Shown piece after piece: positions 1 through 11,141 of a stretch of 64,000 nucleotides of DNA. Positions within the stretch are counted from its first letter, which is position 1; every line of letters starts with the position of its first letter. A program made the translations under genes and the position numbers. This DNA comes from Pseudomonadota bacterium (GTDB lineage: Bacteria; Babelota; Babeliae; Babelales; CAIQNR01), in the NCBI GenBank assembly GCA_027487215.1, contig JAIYDZ010000005.1, positions 99,093-163,092 on the forward strand, given 5' to 3'. The notes under the pieces were generated by a model. That model was not told where the DNA came from. It saw only the letters and a program-made list of their open reading frames with translations, and searched no databases.

Positions 1-99
1 ATTTGTTTGAAAAATTCTGGGCAATTCTTTTTTTTAGGGCTCGTTAATTTCTACACTAGAAAAAGGGATTCAAGGGGTTTTTGAAAAAAGGGGTGTGTT

Positions 100-888
100 A
101 TGAAGCGTAATAGTGTCGTGATAAGTATGGTCTTTTGTACTCTCTTACAAGCATCTGAAAAATTTACTCCAATTAATCCTGCAGTTGCCGCATTGACTGC
201 AGCAGGTCAAGGTAATTCTGTAATTGTTAAGCCACTATCGCCGCTTGTTAGACCAGAGCTTTCTTTTGAGCAAAAGCGTAAAGAAGATCAGCGTTTGCAT
301 AAATGTGCTTTGGCCAAAGGAAAATCTTTTGCAGACCCAGAAAGAGTTGAAGGGATGGTCAGTAGAGCGCCCGAGGGAGTGGAGCATCCAGGAGCGGTGG
401 TATACCTTGAAAGACCTGAAGGTCAAAAAGAAGATGAAGATGGCTATTTCATTGATGAAACGATTGAAAGTGTCGCACAAGAAGACAGGTCAGAAAGTCA
501 GGGGTCTGAAAGTTCAGATAAACCAAGTCAAGATAATGAAGATTTAAGTCGTGTTCCTACCCAAATGAGTTCAGGTGAAAAAGCAGTTCTGGGAAGAATG
601 AGAAGACAGAGTTCAAGTATCCCTCAAAAGTCAAAGAAAGCTTATCGAGCTAAGGTTGAGAGCGCAAAGCAGGAGCACACTCTTGATATTGCCCATAAAG
701 TCACAATTGCTATTGAATTAATGCGAGACTCTCAAGATGAGTTAAATCGTCAGCAGGCCCTTTCCTGGGTTGACGAAACAGTTGCTGCATGTAGAGCAAT
801 TTATTACGCGGGGGTAGGGTCGTTGGCAGCTGTTATTGCTTATCAGATGATGTACTATCATCGCCAGTGTGAAACTTTAAATACTTAA
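100..888 (+). CDS. hypothetical secreted protein
   Basis: 262-aa ORF with N-terminal signal-like MKRNSVVISMVFCTLLQASE and a C-terminal hydrophobic segment; no family recognised. Confidence 0.6.
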   Translation: MKRNSVVISMVFCTLLQASEKFTPINPAVAALTAAGQGNSVIVKPLSPLVRPELSFEQKRKEDQRLHKCALAKGKSFADPERVEGMVSRAPEGVEHPGAVVYLERPEGQKEDEDGYFIDETIESVAQEDRSESQGSESSDKPSQDNEDLSRVPTQMSSGEKAVLGRMRRQSSSIPQKSKKAYRAKVESAKQEHTLDIAHKVTIAIELMRDSQDELNRQQALSWVDETVAACRAIYYAGVGSLAAVIAYQMMYYHRQCETLNT

Positions 889-2489
889 AAAAGTTCTTTC
901 ATGAGTTTTTGAACATCGGCACCTGAAACGAGTGATACACTTCTATAGAAATCTTCATTGTATTCACGTGTTTGCACGACGATGGGCATGGTAACTGCAT
1001 GACCAAGAATGAGCGCCTGTTTTTTGGTATCAAGGCTTGCCATGACCGATCGTAGGGTTTGTGCATTATGGGTGCCGGTAAGCACTGCCTGAATATCTTT
1101 TTCATCACTTAATTGTGCAACAATCTTGGTGCCCAGCTGTGAAATAATTTCTTGATCAATGCCTGACGGACGCTGATCGACGACCAGAAGTGATACATAG
1201 TATTTACGCATTTCACGAGCAATGGTCCCAAAAATAGTTTGTGATGCAGCAGACGGATTTAAAAATTTATGAGCTTCCTCAATGGTAATCATAAGTTTTG
1301 TAGGTTCGTCTTCTTTTTTTTGTGAACCTAAAAATTTTTCAGTTTTAGCAATATATTCAGAGTGAATGCGGCGGGTGATAATGTTTGAAATGAGCAGGTA
1401 GCAAAACGTTGAGGTAAAGTTACCAAACTCGACACAGACTGAAATGTCTTTTGCCAGATATTCCATCATGGTATCAATAACTGAATCGTATTTATGAGCG
1501 CCCGCGGCTGCTGGTTTTAAAAAAGGTAAACGTTCTATTCGTTTTAAGTTTCTATAAAGTGCTGCAATTGATTCTGGATGGGCGCCGATACTGTTTGCAA
1601 ACTCTTTAATATCTTCCTGTTCAAGCAGCACTTGAAGCCAGTTGTGTTTGTAGCGAGCGTGAATAAGATAGGCAGCTTCAAGCGCGGTCGAGTGAAGGTT
1701 TAATTCTTGCCCTAGTGAGATAATGTCTTCCACGTGTACATCTTGATAGGTTAATAGCACCTCAACGTCTGAAGAGCCTCCTCGTCGTCGTGTTGAAACT
1801 GGGTCAAGAGAAAAAATTGCCACACGATCGGGAAACAGAGTTTTGAGCCCTTTAACAAATGAATAACCAGGGCCTTCTTTGCGTGCCTGAAGTCCGTACT
1901 CGCTGTGCATATCAAAAATGAGATTGACCGCTTTTTGTGAATGAATAAGTCCTGCAAGAACAAGGCGAGTTAAAAATGTTTTTCCTGTTCCTGTTTTTCC
2001 AAAAATTCCGGTACTGCGTTCAGTCAGTTTTTCAAGATCAATACATACGGGCGTATCCATATCAAGCGGCTTGCCGATACTGAAATATTTTTTTGAAGCG
2101 TCAAGCTCATCGCCAAAAATGAGTGCAACGTCCTGTTTTTGTGCTTCATATACTTGGCAAAAGTGGTTAGGAATTGTTTTTACGGGTGAGACTTCGTGCT
2201 GTTTATTAAGCATGACCATCGGTTTTAAATGTGCCGTTGCGTACATGTTTGAACGTTGTAAAAAGCTGGTAAGCAGCTCTTCTTGAGGCGAGGGAGGATA
2301 GAGCACGATGTCAGGATGAGTGACATGAAGTGAAAGATCGGTAACAAGAGAAAAAAAGGTATAATCTTTGCCGGCAATTGAAACAAATTTTCCCGTCTTC
2401 ATGCTTTCAAGGGGAGTTGCATGATTGAGCCGCATCTCAAGGCCTTCAGTAAGCGATCCCCCTACAATGGTGCCCAATACTTTCTTCAT
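885..2489 (-). CDS. HerA-like/DUF87 ATPase
   Basis: Walker A GIFGKTGTGKTFLTR, FDMHSEYG, late IEEAHKFLNP and DQRPSGIDQEIISQLGTK motifs typical of HerA/FtsK-superfamily ATPases. Confidence 0.85.
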   Translation of the reverse strand: MKKVLGTIVGGSLTEGLEMRLNHATPLESMKTGKFVSIAGKDYTFFSLVTDLSLHVTHPDIVLYPPSPQEELLTSFLQRSNMYATAHLKPMVMLNKQHEVSPVKTIPNHFCQVYEAQKQDVALIFGDELDASKKYFSIGKPLDMDTPVCIDLEKLTERSTGIFGKTGTGKTFLTRLVLAGLIHSQKAVNLIFDMHSEYGLQARKEGPGYSFVKGLKTLFPDRVAIFSLDPVSTRRRGGSSDVEVLLTYQDVHVEDIISLGQELNLHSTALEAAYLIHARYKHNWLQVLLEQEDIKEFANSIGAHPESIAALYRNLKRIERLPFLKPAAAGAHKYDSVIDTMMEYLAKDISVCVEFGNFTSTFCYLLISNIITRRIHSEYIAKTEKFLGSQKKEDEPTKLMITIEEAHKFLNPSAASQTIFGTIAREMRKYYVSLLVVDQRPSGIDQEIISQLGTKIVAQLSDEKDIQAVLTGTHNAQTLRSVMASLDTKKQALILGHAVTMPIVVQTREYNEDFYRSVSLVSGADVQKLMKELF

Positions 2490-2497
2490 GAAGTTTC

Positions 2498-4227
<1,730 letters not shown>

Positions 4228-4285
4228 CTAATCTTTTGCCCGCTTGTTGTAAAGGTTCGTTGAGAAATCCAGGCATATAAAGCCC

Positions 4286-4564
4286 TTAAGAGTTCTTCTC
4301 AGGGGTAGGTTTCAGACTTTTAAAGTAGGCACACAATGCGTTTTGGTGAGCGCGTTCGTCTTTTGCAGACATTTTTTTTGTAAGAACTTCTACCAATGAG
4401 GACTTTTCTTCTTTTGGACGGGGAAGTGTATATAAATTTCCTTCTTTATCTACAATTTTTACAAAAAAATCAGAACATATATATTTTTTGATGATTGCAC
4501 TAAAGCAATTGATATCTGCAAGTGCTTTTTCTTTATTTGATAATAGGTTCAGGAAATGATTCAA
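4286..4564 (-). CDS. hypothetical protein (possibly the 3' part of the preceding gene)
   Basis: 92-aa ORF overlapping the 3' end of 4533..5174 in another frame. Confidence 0.4.
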   Translation of the reverse strand: MNHFLNLLSNKEKALADINCFSAIIKKYICSDFFVKIVDKEGNLYTLPRPKEEKSSLVEVLTKKMSAKDERAHQNALCAYFKSLKPTPEKNS

Positions 4565-5174
4565 AGGGAAAAGGGGCTGTTGTTGTGTGTTCTTGATGAG
4601 CTCTTAAAAAATCAGTTTTTACAGCCGCATACATTTCGTGAAATGACCGAAACAGATCATAGTGACAGTGCTGTGCATAGTACAAAGCTTTAACAACATG
4701 AGTGCAATCATCTTTTCCTGCTGACTGAAGGTAATTGATAAAATTTATTAAATTTTGCGTTGTAGAACGATCCGCTTTCTTTAATGCTATAACAGAATTT
4801 GATTCATTACTATTTAATGCAACTGCTACAGTAAGTCCTTCTAACTCTTTAAACGCATCTTCGAATTTTGTTTGAGGATTGTCCATGCTTGCTATAGCAT
4901 CACCATTTAACCATAGCGTACGAGGTTTAAGGTCGCAATTAGTTGTCATTGCAATAGTTTGAGCAGGGTGTGGAGGGATCTCTTGACAGTGAAAGGTAAT
5001 TTTTAAGCTACCGTCTGCAAAAGTTTCGTGTGAAATGGAAGTATCGTATCTTGTAGGATTATTAAAATTAAATTCAAAAGATCCAACATCGATCGAGACT
5101 TTTTCTGCAGCGCGTGCAGGGGTAAGCAAAATGAGAAAATTTAAAATGAGAACACTGGAAAAATGTTTGTTCAT
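4533..5174 (-). CDS. hypothetical secreted protein
   Basis: Start trimmed to MNKHFSSVLILNFLILLTPARAAEK (signal peptide). Confidence 0.6.
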   Translation of the reverse strand: MNKHFSSVLILNFLILLTPARAAEKVSIDVGSFEFNFNNPTRYDTSISHETFADGSLKITFHCQEIPPHPAQTIAMTTNCDLKPRTLWLNGDAIASMDNPQTKFEDAFKELEGLTVAVALNSNESNSVIALKKADRSTTQNLINFINYLQSAGKDDCTHVVKALYYAQHCHYDLFRSFHEMYAAVKTDFLRAHQEHTTTAPFPFESFPEPIIK

Positions 5175-5234
5175 GAATGGTCTCTTTTTATGGTAAAGGT
5201 TACGTTTTTCAGTTGACTGTATTTTAAAGAGCAT

Positions 5235-5837
5235 TTACTTAAGGAGGGAAGTAATTTCATCTGCAAGTGGTTCAACTTTTGATCCAAAATGTGCAATTAG
5301 CTTGCCTTCTTTATCAACTAAATATTTATTAAAATTCCAGCCCGGCTTTGTGCTGTTCCATCCATTGAGTTTCGGATCGGTAAGCCATTGATAGATTGGG
5401 TCTTTGTCTTGGCCTTTTACGCTGATTTTGGCAAACATCGGAAAGGTAATTTTATAGTTTACTTCACAGAATGTTTTAATTTTTTCATTTGATCCTGGTT
5501 CTTGCCACAAAAAGTCATTTGAAGGAAATCCAAGAATGACCAAACGATCTTTATACTGTTGATATAACTTTTCTAAATCTTTGTACTGCGAGGTGTATCC
5601 GCATTTTGAAGCGGTGTTAACTACAAGAATATACTTACCTTTATACTCATTCATCGACACAGTTTTGCCATCAATTGTTTGGGCTGAGAGGTCAAAAAAA
5701 GAGGTCGAAGCAAGTGTTTGAGTGTTTACATTGGTACTGTTTTCTTGAGTGCATCCGGCAAAACAGATAATGCTGGTTGTAATAATAACAACAAGTGCTA
5801 AAAAAAATTTCATAGTTAGTGCTTTCTTTTTAAACAT
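5235..5837 (-). CDS. glutathione peroxidase family lipoprotein
   Basis: lipobox-like CFAGC; NTASKCGYTSQYKDLEKLY, GFPSNDFLWQEPGSNEKIKTFC, WNFNKYLVDKEGK are GPx motifs (Cys form). Confidence 0.92.
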   Translation of the reverse strand: MFKKKALTMKFFLALVVIITTSIICFAGCTQENSTNVNTQTLASTSFFDLSAQTIDGKTVSMNEYKGKYILVVNTASKCGYTSQYKDLEKLYQQYKDRLVILGFPSNDFLWQEPGSNEKIKTFCEVNYKITFPMFAKISVKGQDKDPIYQWLTDPKLNGWNSTKPGWNFNKYLVDKEGKLIAHFGSKVEPLADEITSLLK

Positions 5838-6136
5838 TACTCAACTTCTGAATCAGAAATTAATGGGGCTTTGTGCTTTTTTGGTGCTACATTTTGGGTG
5901 CTTTTAGAATTAGAATTTATAAATTTTGCAACAATATATGTACACGGTGCCAGTGCGCACAGCATTGCAAGCGAGTAACTATGAGCAGTTGTTACAGGAT
6001 CTGTTGCTGACTGGGCTTGCTGAAAAAAACAATACGCCGCAACTGTGCTTAATGCAGCGGTGTCCTTAATTAACTGATCATGCCCTGCGCTCAGAGCGTG
6101 GGGAGCAAGAGTTAGAAAAAGAAGCATCAATTTCAT
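5837..6136 (-). CDS. hypothetical membrane/secreted protein
   Basis: 99-aa ORF with signal-like N-terminus, adjacent to the GPx gene. Confidence 0.5.
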   Translation of the reverse strand: MKLMLLFLTLAPHALSAGHDQLIKDTAALSTVAAYCFFQQAQSATDPVTTAHSYSLAMLCALAPCTYIVAKFINSNSKSTQNVAPKKHKAPLISDSEVE

Positions 6137-6350
6137 TTTTACTCCTTATCATTTTTAAAAAGTAATTTTTCCGGTTGCAGTATAGCACATTTGAAAACGC
6201 TTTGTTTTGTGCGGCATTTGAATTTGTTTTTAGTATACGCCTGTCAGGAATTTGTACAAAAAAATATCAGCCGTTTGCATACTGCAAAAAGCTGGTATTT
6301 TATTTTTGTAACTTTAAAAAATTAAGAAATTTAAACCAGATATAAATATT

Positions 6351-6705
6351 TTACTGGTTTGCGTTTCCTTCTTCTTGCTCAACGTTTGCTTGCATCTCAT
6401 TGATTGCTGCTTGAAAAGCTGCTTTTCTTTCTGCCATTGATACAACAAAAGCTTCAAGTTCGCTTGTGTCTTGTTAATTCAGCTTTTGCTGCGAGAAGCA
6501 TGAGTGTAGTTTGTTCTTGTTGTGCAAATTGTTCGCGAGCTTGCTGCACTCTTTCTTTTTGGTGTTCCATCATTGCCGCAAGTTCTTGGAGCTGTTGTTC
6601 AGCAATCATTTCTTGTGGGTTGTTGTTAGGGTTTTGTTCAGCGGCAAAAGAAGAGTGAGTATAGAGTGCTGTAAGGGCGATTAAAGTAAGTATGGTTTTT
6701 TTCAT
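6351..6705 (-). pseudogene. small secreted coiled-coil protein, apparently frameshifted
   Basis: MKKTILTLIALTALYTHSSFAAEQ... in one frame to about 6470, then SELEAFVVSMAERKAAFQAAINEMQANVEQEEGNANQ* in another frame. Confidence 0.55.
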
Positions 6706-6728
6706 TGGAATCTCTGTTTTATAGATGT

Positions 6729-7703
6729 TTAAAATATACTTTTATAATATTCTATTGCGAGTCTAGCAATTGTTTCTTCAGAAAATCTGTTTCTGTCTAG
6801 ATCACTCAGAGTCTTCCATTGAGGAACAGAAAGCCCAAGATGAGGATTATCGTTGATTAACTTTGTATATCTATCTAATTCTTTATTTGCTTTTTCAATA
6901 TCAGAAAAATCAACTGCTCTAGACAATAACTCTTTATAATGAGCTATATTATCTTTTATCTTTTTTTGAAACCATTGCTCATCGACTCCATATGTTTCCA
7001 TCTTTTTCTTTTCTTCTGGAGTTAAACTCGACCATTTATTATATTGAGATTCAATGTTTACAGCATCTTCTTCGGCATCTTCTAATAACTCTTCTTTCGA
7101 TATAAGGTTATTTAACAGAAGGGATTTTTTATCAGCTTCAGAATGGCGGTAATACGAATACTGTCCTTTAAAATAATTGGACATTTTCATCAAAGGTGTT
7201 GAAAGTCCATAACCAAGAAGTCCTGCTCCGCCCATATAAGCAGCACAGCCAATCACAGAAGGAATCTGTTGAGATTTGAGTGTAATAAGGCCATAGCTGA
7301 CGCCCGCAAGTCCTAAAGCAGTTGATGCTCCAGCGATAAAAGTGCTTGGGTAGGTATTATCTTTATTAGGATTAAGGTTTGCCGTTAAATCTTTAAATCC
7401 GCGTGTTGAAGCGGCAAGGGTGGCAAGGCCTAAAAGAGAGCCAGCGGTTATTATATTTTTAGGAGTATACGCCGTTGAAAGAGTGGCTCCAGCAATAAGG
7501 CTAAAGTCTATAAGATTAGTTGAATTTAAAGTACTGAATTTTTGAAAAATGCTTGAATTAAAACCGTTAAAACCTGGAACGATGCTCAGATTAAAAGGTG
7601 CTTTAAATTTCTCAAACGTATAAGTTGTTTTAGTCCCGAGTGTGGCAAAAGCCAATAAGATCAATAGATTTTTTTTCATAATAGTATTCCTCCATATTTT
7701 CAA
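6729..7703 (-). CDS. hypothetical membrane protein
   Basis: MKKNLLILLAFATLGTKTTYTFEKF; Gly/Ala-rich hydrophobic segments; paralog of 7787..8551. A downstream start at MKKNLLIL is more likely than MKIWRN. Confidence 0.6.
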   Translation of the reverse strand: MKIWRNTIMKKNLLILLAFATLGTKTTYTFEKFKAPFNLSIVPGFNGFNSSIFQKFSTLNSTNLIDFSLIAGATLSTAYTPKNIITAGSLLGLATLAASTRGFKDLTANLNPNKDNTYPSTFIAGASTALGLAGVSYGLITLKSQQIPSVIGCAAYMGGAGLLGYGLSTPLMKMSNYFKGQYSYYRHSEADKKSLLLNNLISKEELLEDAEEDAVNIESQYNKWSSLTPEEKKKMETYGVDEQWFQKKIKDNIAHYKELLSRAVDFSDIEKANKELDRYTKLINDNPHLGLSVPQWKTLSDLDRNRFSEETIARLAIEYYKSIF

Positions 7704-7786
7704 TCATAGTCTCTTTTATGGTGAGCGTCAAAGGGTAAAATAGGCTCAGATAGTTTAAAATCGATTTTTTAAAGAAATTAAGATTA

Positions 7787-8551
7787 CTATATTAATTCGA
7801 TAAAATTACTGACTTTTTTCTTTTGGGTCATATTGATTTTAGACCAATCAATAGAATTTTGTCGGCATAATTCGCCCATGTCCCAGAATATATCGCCGAG
7901 TAAGTGCAGTTTTTTTTGAGTACTTATTTCAGGGTTTTTTAAGATTTCATGGAATTCTTCTGCCGCATCTGCAAGTAGTCGATCTTTTGGAAAGGGTGTG
8001 GTTGTGGATAAATTAGTTGGGATTATTTTTTTATCAACCGCCATTGTTTTTTGTAATAGGGCAGAAAGTGTATAGCCCAAAAGAGCTGTGCCTGCAAGAT
8101 ACGAAGCGCTAGGAATTAATAAAGAGCTCACAGAGTTTGTGGACTGAGATCTAAATGCTTTGAGTCAAAATTGTACACCATAAAGCCCTATAAAATACAA
8201 AGGGACATGGGTGTAAAGGTTTGCAACGTTGGGGTGTATTTTAAAGTTGTTTTTATTTAAATAATTAAAAAAATATGTTGAAGCTGCAAGTGTGGTAAGA
8301 CCCAAAACAGGTCCGGTCGCAGTTAGTATAGTTTTAGACAGTAAGGACTCTGAAAGATCACTTACACTAAAAAAACTAAAATCCATAAGACCGCGTGGAT
8401 TACATGAACTAAATTTTGAAGTGATGTTTGAACTAAAACCATTAATATTAAACAGAGTATTCTGTTTGAACGTGGCAAAAGACTCAAACATACAGATAGT
8501 CTCAGTTCCAATCGTGGCTAGTGCACACAAAATCAATAAATTTTTTTTCAT
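7787..8551 (-). pseudogene. paralog of 6729..7703 interrupted by an in-frame TGA at 8165-8167
   Basis: ORFs 8165..8551 and 7787..8131 share one frame; N-terminus MKKNLLILCALATIGTETICMFESF and later YLAGTALLGYTLSALLQK match the intact paralog. Confidence 0.7.
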
Positions 8552-8651
8552 AAATAATAACCCCCATCTATTTTTAGATTAACTGCAATTAGGGGGACTG
8601 TCAAAAGCCTTAAATAAGCTCAGGGAGCTTAAAAAGACTCTTTTTTAGTAG

Positions 8652-9320
8652 TTAATTGGCAAGTGACGTGGCAGGCTTTGTAAGCGCTTGTTTGATTGCG
8701 TTTTTTTCTGTTTTTAATCCTAGCTTTGTGCCACCACGCCAAGAACGTATTTTAAGTACGGCATTCTTACACTTTATAACGACCCAGAGCGCCATGCGTT
8801 CTTTTTTGCTTGCCTGGCCAGTGATAATTCGTTTAATGCGAGAAATAGGTGCGCGTCTTTCAAGCTCTTCAAGTTGGTCTTGGGTGTACAAAGAGGTGCC
8901 ATCTTCTTTAAGTGCTTTTGCCCATTCTTCCTTTTGTGTTTTAAGATAGAGATCAATTGCTTTTTGTGCAGATTGAGCGGCTACGCGCTGTTGCGCCTTT
9001 TTGTTTCCTTTAAGGCTTTCAAGCAGGTCATTATAGAAATTTGGATTTTCCTGTTCTTCCATAGATTTTTTAAGCGCCTCAAGCGTATCAATAAAGACGA
9101 CTAGATGACTAAACCAGAGCTCTTCTTCTGGTGTTGCTTTATTAAATGCCACCTTGCCTAAACGAATAAGTGTTTCAGAAAGAGTAATATCATCAAACAT
9201 TTCAAAAGAAACTTTTACTAAAGTTTGAGCTTCTCTTTGTTCAGGGGCAGTTTGTGAATTAAGGGGTGTGTAAAATGTGAGTAACATAAAAGTGAAACAA
9301 AAAGATTGTATTAATTTCAT
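8652..9320 (-). CDS. hypothetical secreted protein
   Basis: Start trimmed to MKLIQSFCFTFMLLTFYTPLNSQ signal peptide. Confidence 0.6.
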   Translation of the reverse strand: MKLIQSFCFTFMLLTFYTPLNSQTAPEQREAQTLVKVSFEMFDDITLSETLIRLGKVAFNKATPEEELWFSHLVVFIDTLEALKKSMEEQENPNFYNDLLESLKGNKKAQQRVAAQSAQKAIDLYLKTQKEEWAKALKEDGTSLYTQDQLEELERRAPISRIKRIITGQASKKERMALWVVIKCKNAVLKIRSWRGGTKLGLKTEKNAIKQALTKPATSLAN

Positions 9321-9474
9321 AGCATTCTCCAATGTAGATGCGTCTAGAAACATATACTGTGTTCTAGGTGTAACAGCCAATGGAGGCCCTGTCAAAGGGC
9401 AAAAAGTCGGGTTTTTAGTTTTAAGAGGGATTTTCTAAAATTCATAATTCTATTTTTTACTAATTTCAGTTAAT

Positions 9475-9996
9475 GGCATTGTTATTCTGTTTCTTTACCA
9501 ATTTCAAAATTTGGGAGCGTTCCCACGCAGGGCAAAAAGGGTTTCTGGTCAAACCCCTTTTGATTCCCGGACCTTTTAATACACGCGACCCGTTTTCGCT
9601 TTCAGCTTCCTCGGGCTAAGGCAATTTAACGCCCAAAGTCCGACGAAGTTCTACTCCGCATAAAGCTACGAAGAACAGGTTTTAACCTAGACGGAAGCAT
9701 GGCGCGCTTATGCGGTACCTTACTAAATTATTTATTATGAAAAATTCGATATGTCAGTACGGGGCTAGGGACATAAGCCACAATCACCTCAATTGGTAAA
9801 AACGGATCGTGTACAAGAAGTCCTCATTAGCGCACAATGTAAGCGATAAAATTGCGTCAGCAATTCTTCGTAGGCATCGGGCGCGTGTATTAAAAAAAGG
9901 CCCAGAGTTCAGAGAGGTTGGCCAAAACCTCTTTGACGCAGGCACGCGTAGTGCCCCCACAAACTTGAAGTCTTTAAAATACGGAATAACAGTACG
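9475..9996. repeat. foldback element copy 1: imperfect inverted arms, three hairpins per arm, conserved core
   Basis: Terminal GGCATTGTTATTCTGT (9475-9490) versus reverse complement of 9981-9996 (CGTACTGTTATTCCGT); hairpins at 9513-9524, 9535-9561, 9677-9688, 9850-9865, 9913-9932, 9941-9955; shares arms and core with 57390-57869. Confidence 0.8.
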
Positions 9997-10064
9997 ATGA
10001 ACTTTTGAATAATAAAAAATGTTTTTTATAAGACCTTTAAATAATGGATTAAAATTCTAAAAGT

Positions 10065-11135
10065 TTAAAACGAATAAGTTTTGAGCAAACTCTTATCAAA
10101 TTTTGAAAGTTGTTTTTCAAGTGCTGAAAGAGATAAAAGTCCTTCTTTTGCATTAGAGTGTGCAATGACTGAACCAGCATTGATAATACCGCATCTGATT
10201 GCGTCTTCAAGACTTTTACCTTGTAACAAGCTAGCAACAAAACAGGACCCAAATGCATCGCCAGCACCAAGGGTATTGATCGGCTGCGTTGATGATGCGG
10301 GGTGGAAGTACAGGGTATCTTTGGTGGCCACATACACACCACGCTTGCCATCAGTGACCACAACACGCTTTACCCCACACCCTAAGATTTCTGAAAAATA
10401 TTCGTGCGCGGTAAACGTAATTTGACCATGAGAGAGTGTTGTTTGAAAAAGAGCGGGGCCTTGTGGCTTAATTCCTTTGCCGGTTGATTTAAAAAAGCGT
10501 GGTTTAAGGGTTGTCATAAATTGTTTCATTTCCTCAACGTTCATAATCAAAACGTCAATTGAGAAAAGAGCTGCTTTAAGTGCTGCGCTGTTGTAAGTCA
10601 GTTGGCTTGCGCCAGGATTGACTACAACTTTAATGCCACGAGTTATTATTTTTTTTTGGGCAGTGTGTGTAATTTTGGGCAGCAGTTGAGCTGCCTCATG
10701 GCCAAGAGAGGTGATGTAAAGGCAATCATATAATCCAAATGAGTCATAGGGAATATCTTTGTCTGTTGTGGTCGTGTTTGCACCGCGATAAGTAAATATA
10801 ATACGGTCTTTGCTGGGAGTAGGAAGAATAAATGAAAATCCGGTTTCTTGTGATGAGATTGTGTGGAGTGTTTGTACTTTGTCAGCATTCAGTTCTTGAA
10901 GAATTTGTTTTCCTGCAGCATCGTTACCGATTTTAAAACAGGTGGTTGTATCAAACCCTAGACGAGAAAAAGAGACGGCACTATTGGTAGCTCCGCCTCC
11001 TGTTGCTTTGTAGACTGTTTTGATTTCGATTTTGCTGCCTTCCTTCCAGGGATAGGCAGCTTCATCTTTAAGGTCTGAGTCTTGGTAGCTTACAATCATA
11101 TCTTGTGTTGCAGAACCGATCGTCAACACTTTCAT
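10065..11135 (-). CDS. PfkB-family carbohydrate/nucleoside kinase
   Basis: GGGATNSAVSFSRLGFDTTTCFKIGNDAAG N-motif and NTLGAGDAFGSCFVASLL C-terminal PfkB signature. Confidence 0.92.
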   Translation of the reverse strand: MKVLTIGSATQDMIVSYQDSDLKDEAAYPWKEGSKIEIKTVYKATGGGATNSAVSFSRLGFDTTTCFKIGNDAAGKQILQELNADKVQTLHTISSQETGFSFILPTPSKDRIIFTYRGANTTTTDKDIPYDSFGLYDCLYITSLGHEAAQLLPKITHTAQKKIITRGIKVVVNPGASQLTYNSAALKAALFSIDVLIMNVEEMKQFMTTLKPRFFKSTGKGIKPQGPALFQTTLSHGQITFTAHEYFSEILGCGVKRVVVTDGKRGVYVATKDTLYFHPASSTQPINTLGAGDAFGSCFVASLLQGKSLEDAIRCGIINAGSVIAHSNAKEGLLSLSALEKQLSKFDKSLLKTYSF

Positions 11136-11141
11136 GAGAGT

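Noticed and set aside
6404-6658. 84-aa Cys-rich plus ORF
   Set aside because: Antisense of the small coiled-coil gene; Cys/Ser richness is the complement of Gln/Ala codons.
9475-9996. CRISPR array or IS element
   Set aside because: No regularly spaced direct repeats and no transposase ORF; structure is inverted arms with hairpins.
9809-10000. 63-aa ORF
   Set aside because: Lies inside the foldback element's right arm; composition is explained by hairpins and the inverted repeat, and no equivalent ORF exists in copy 2.
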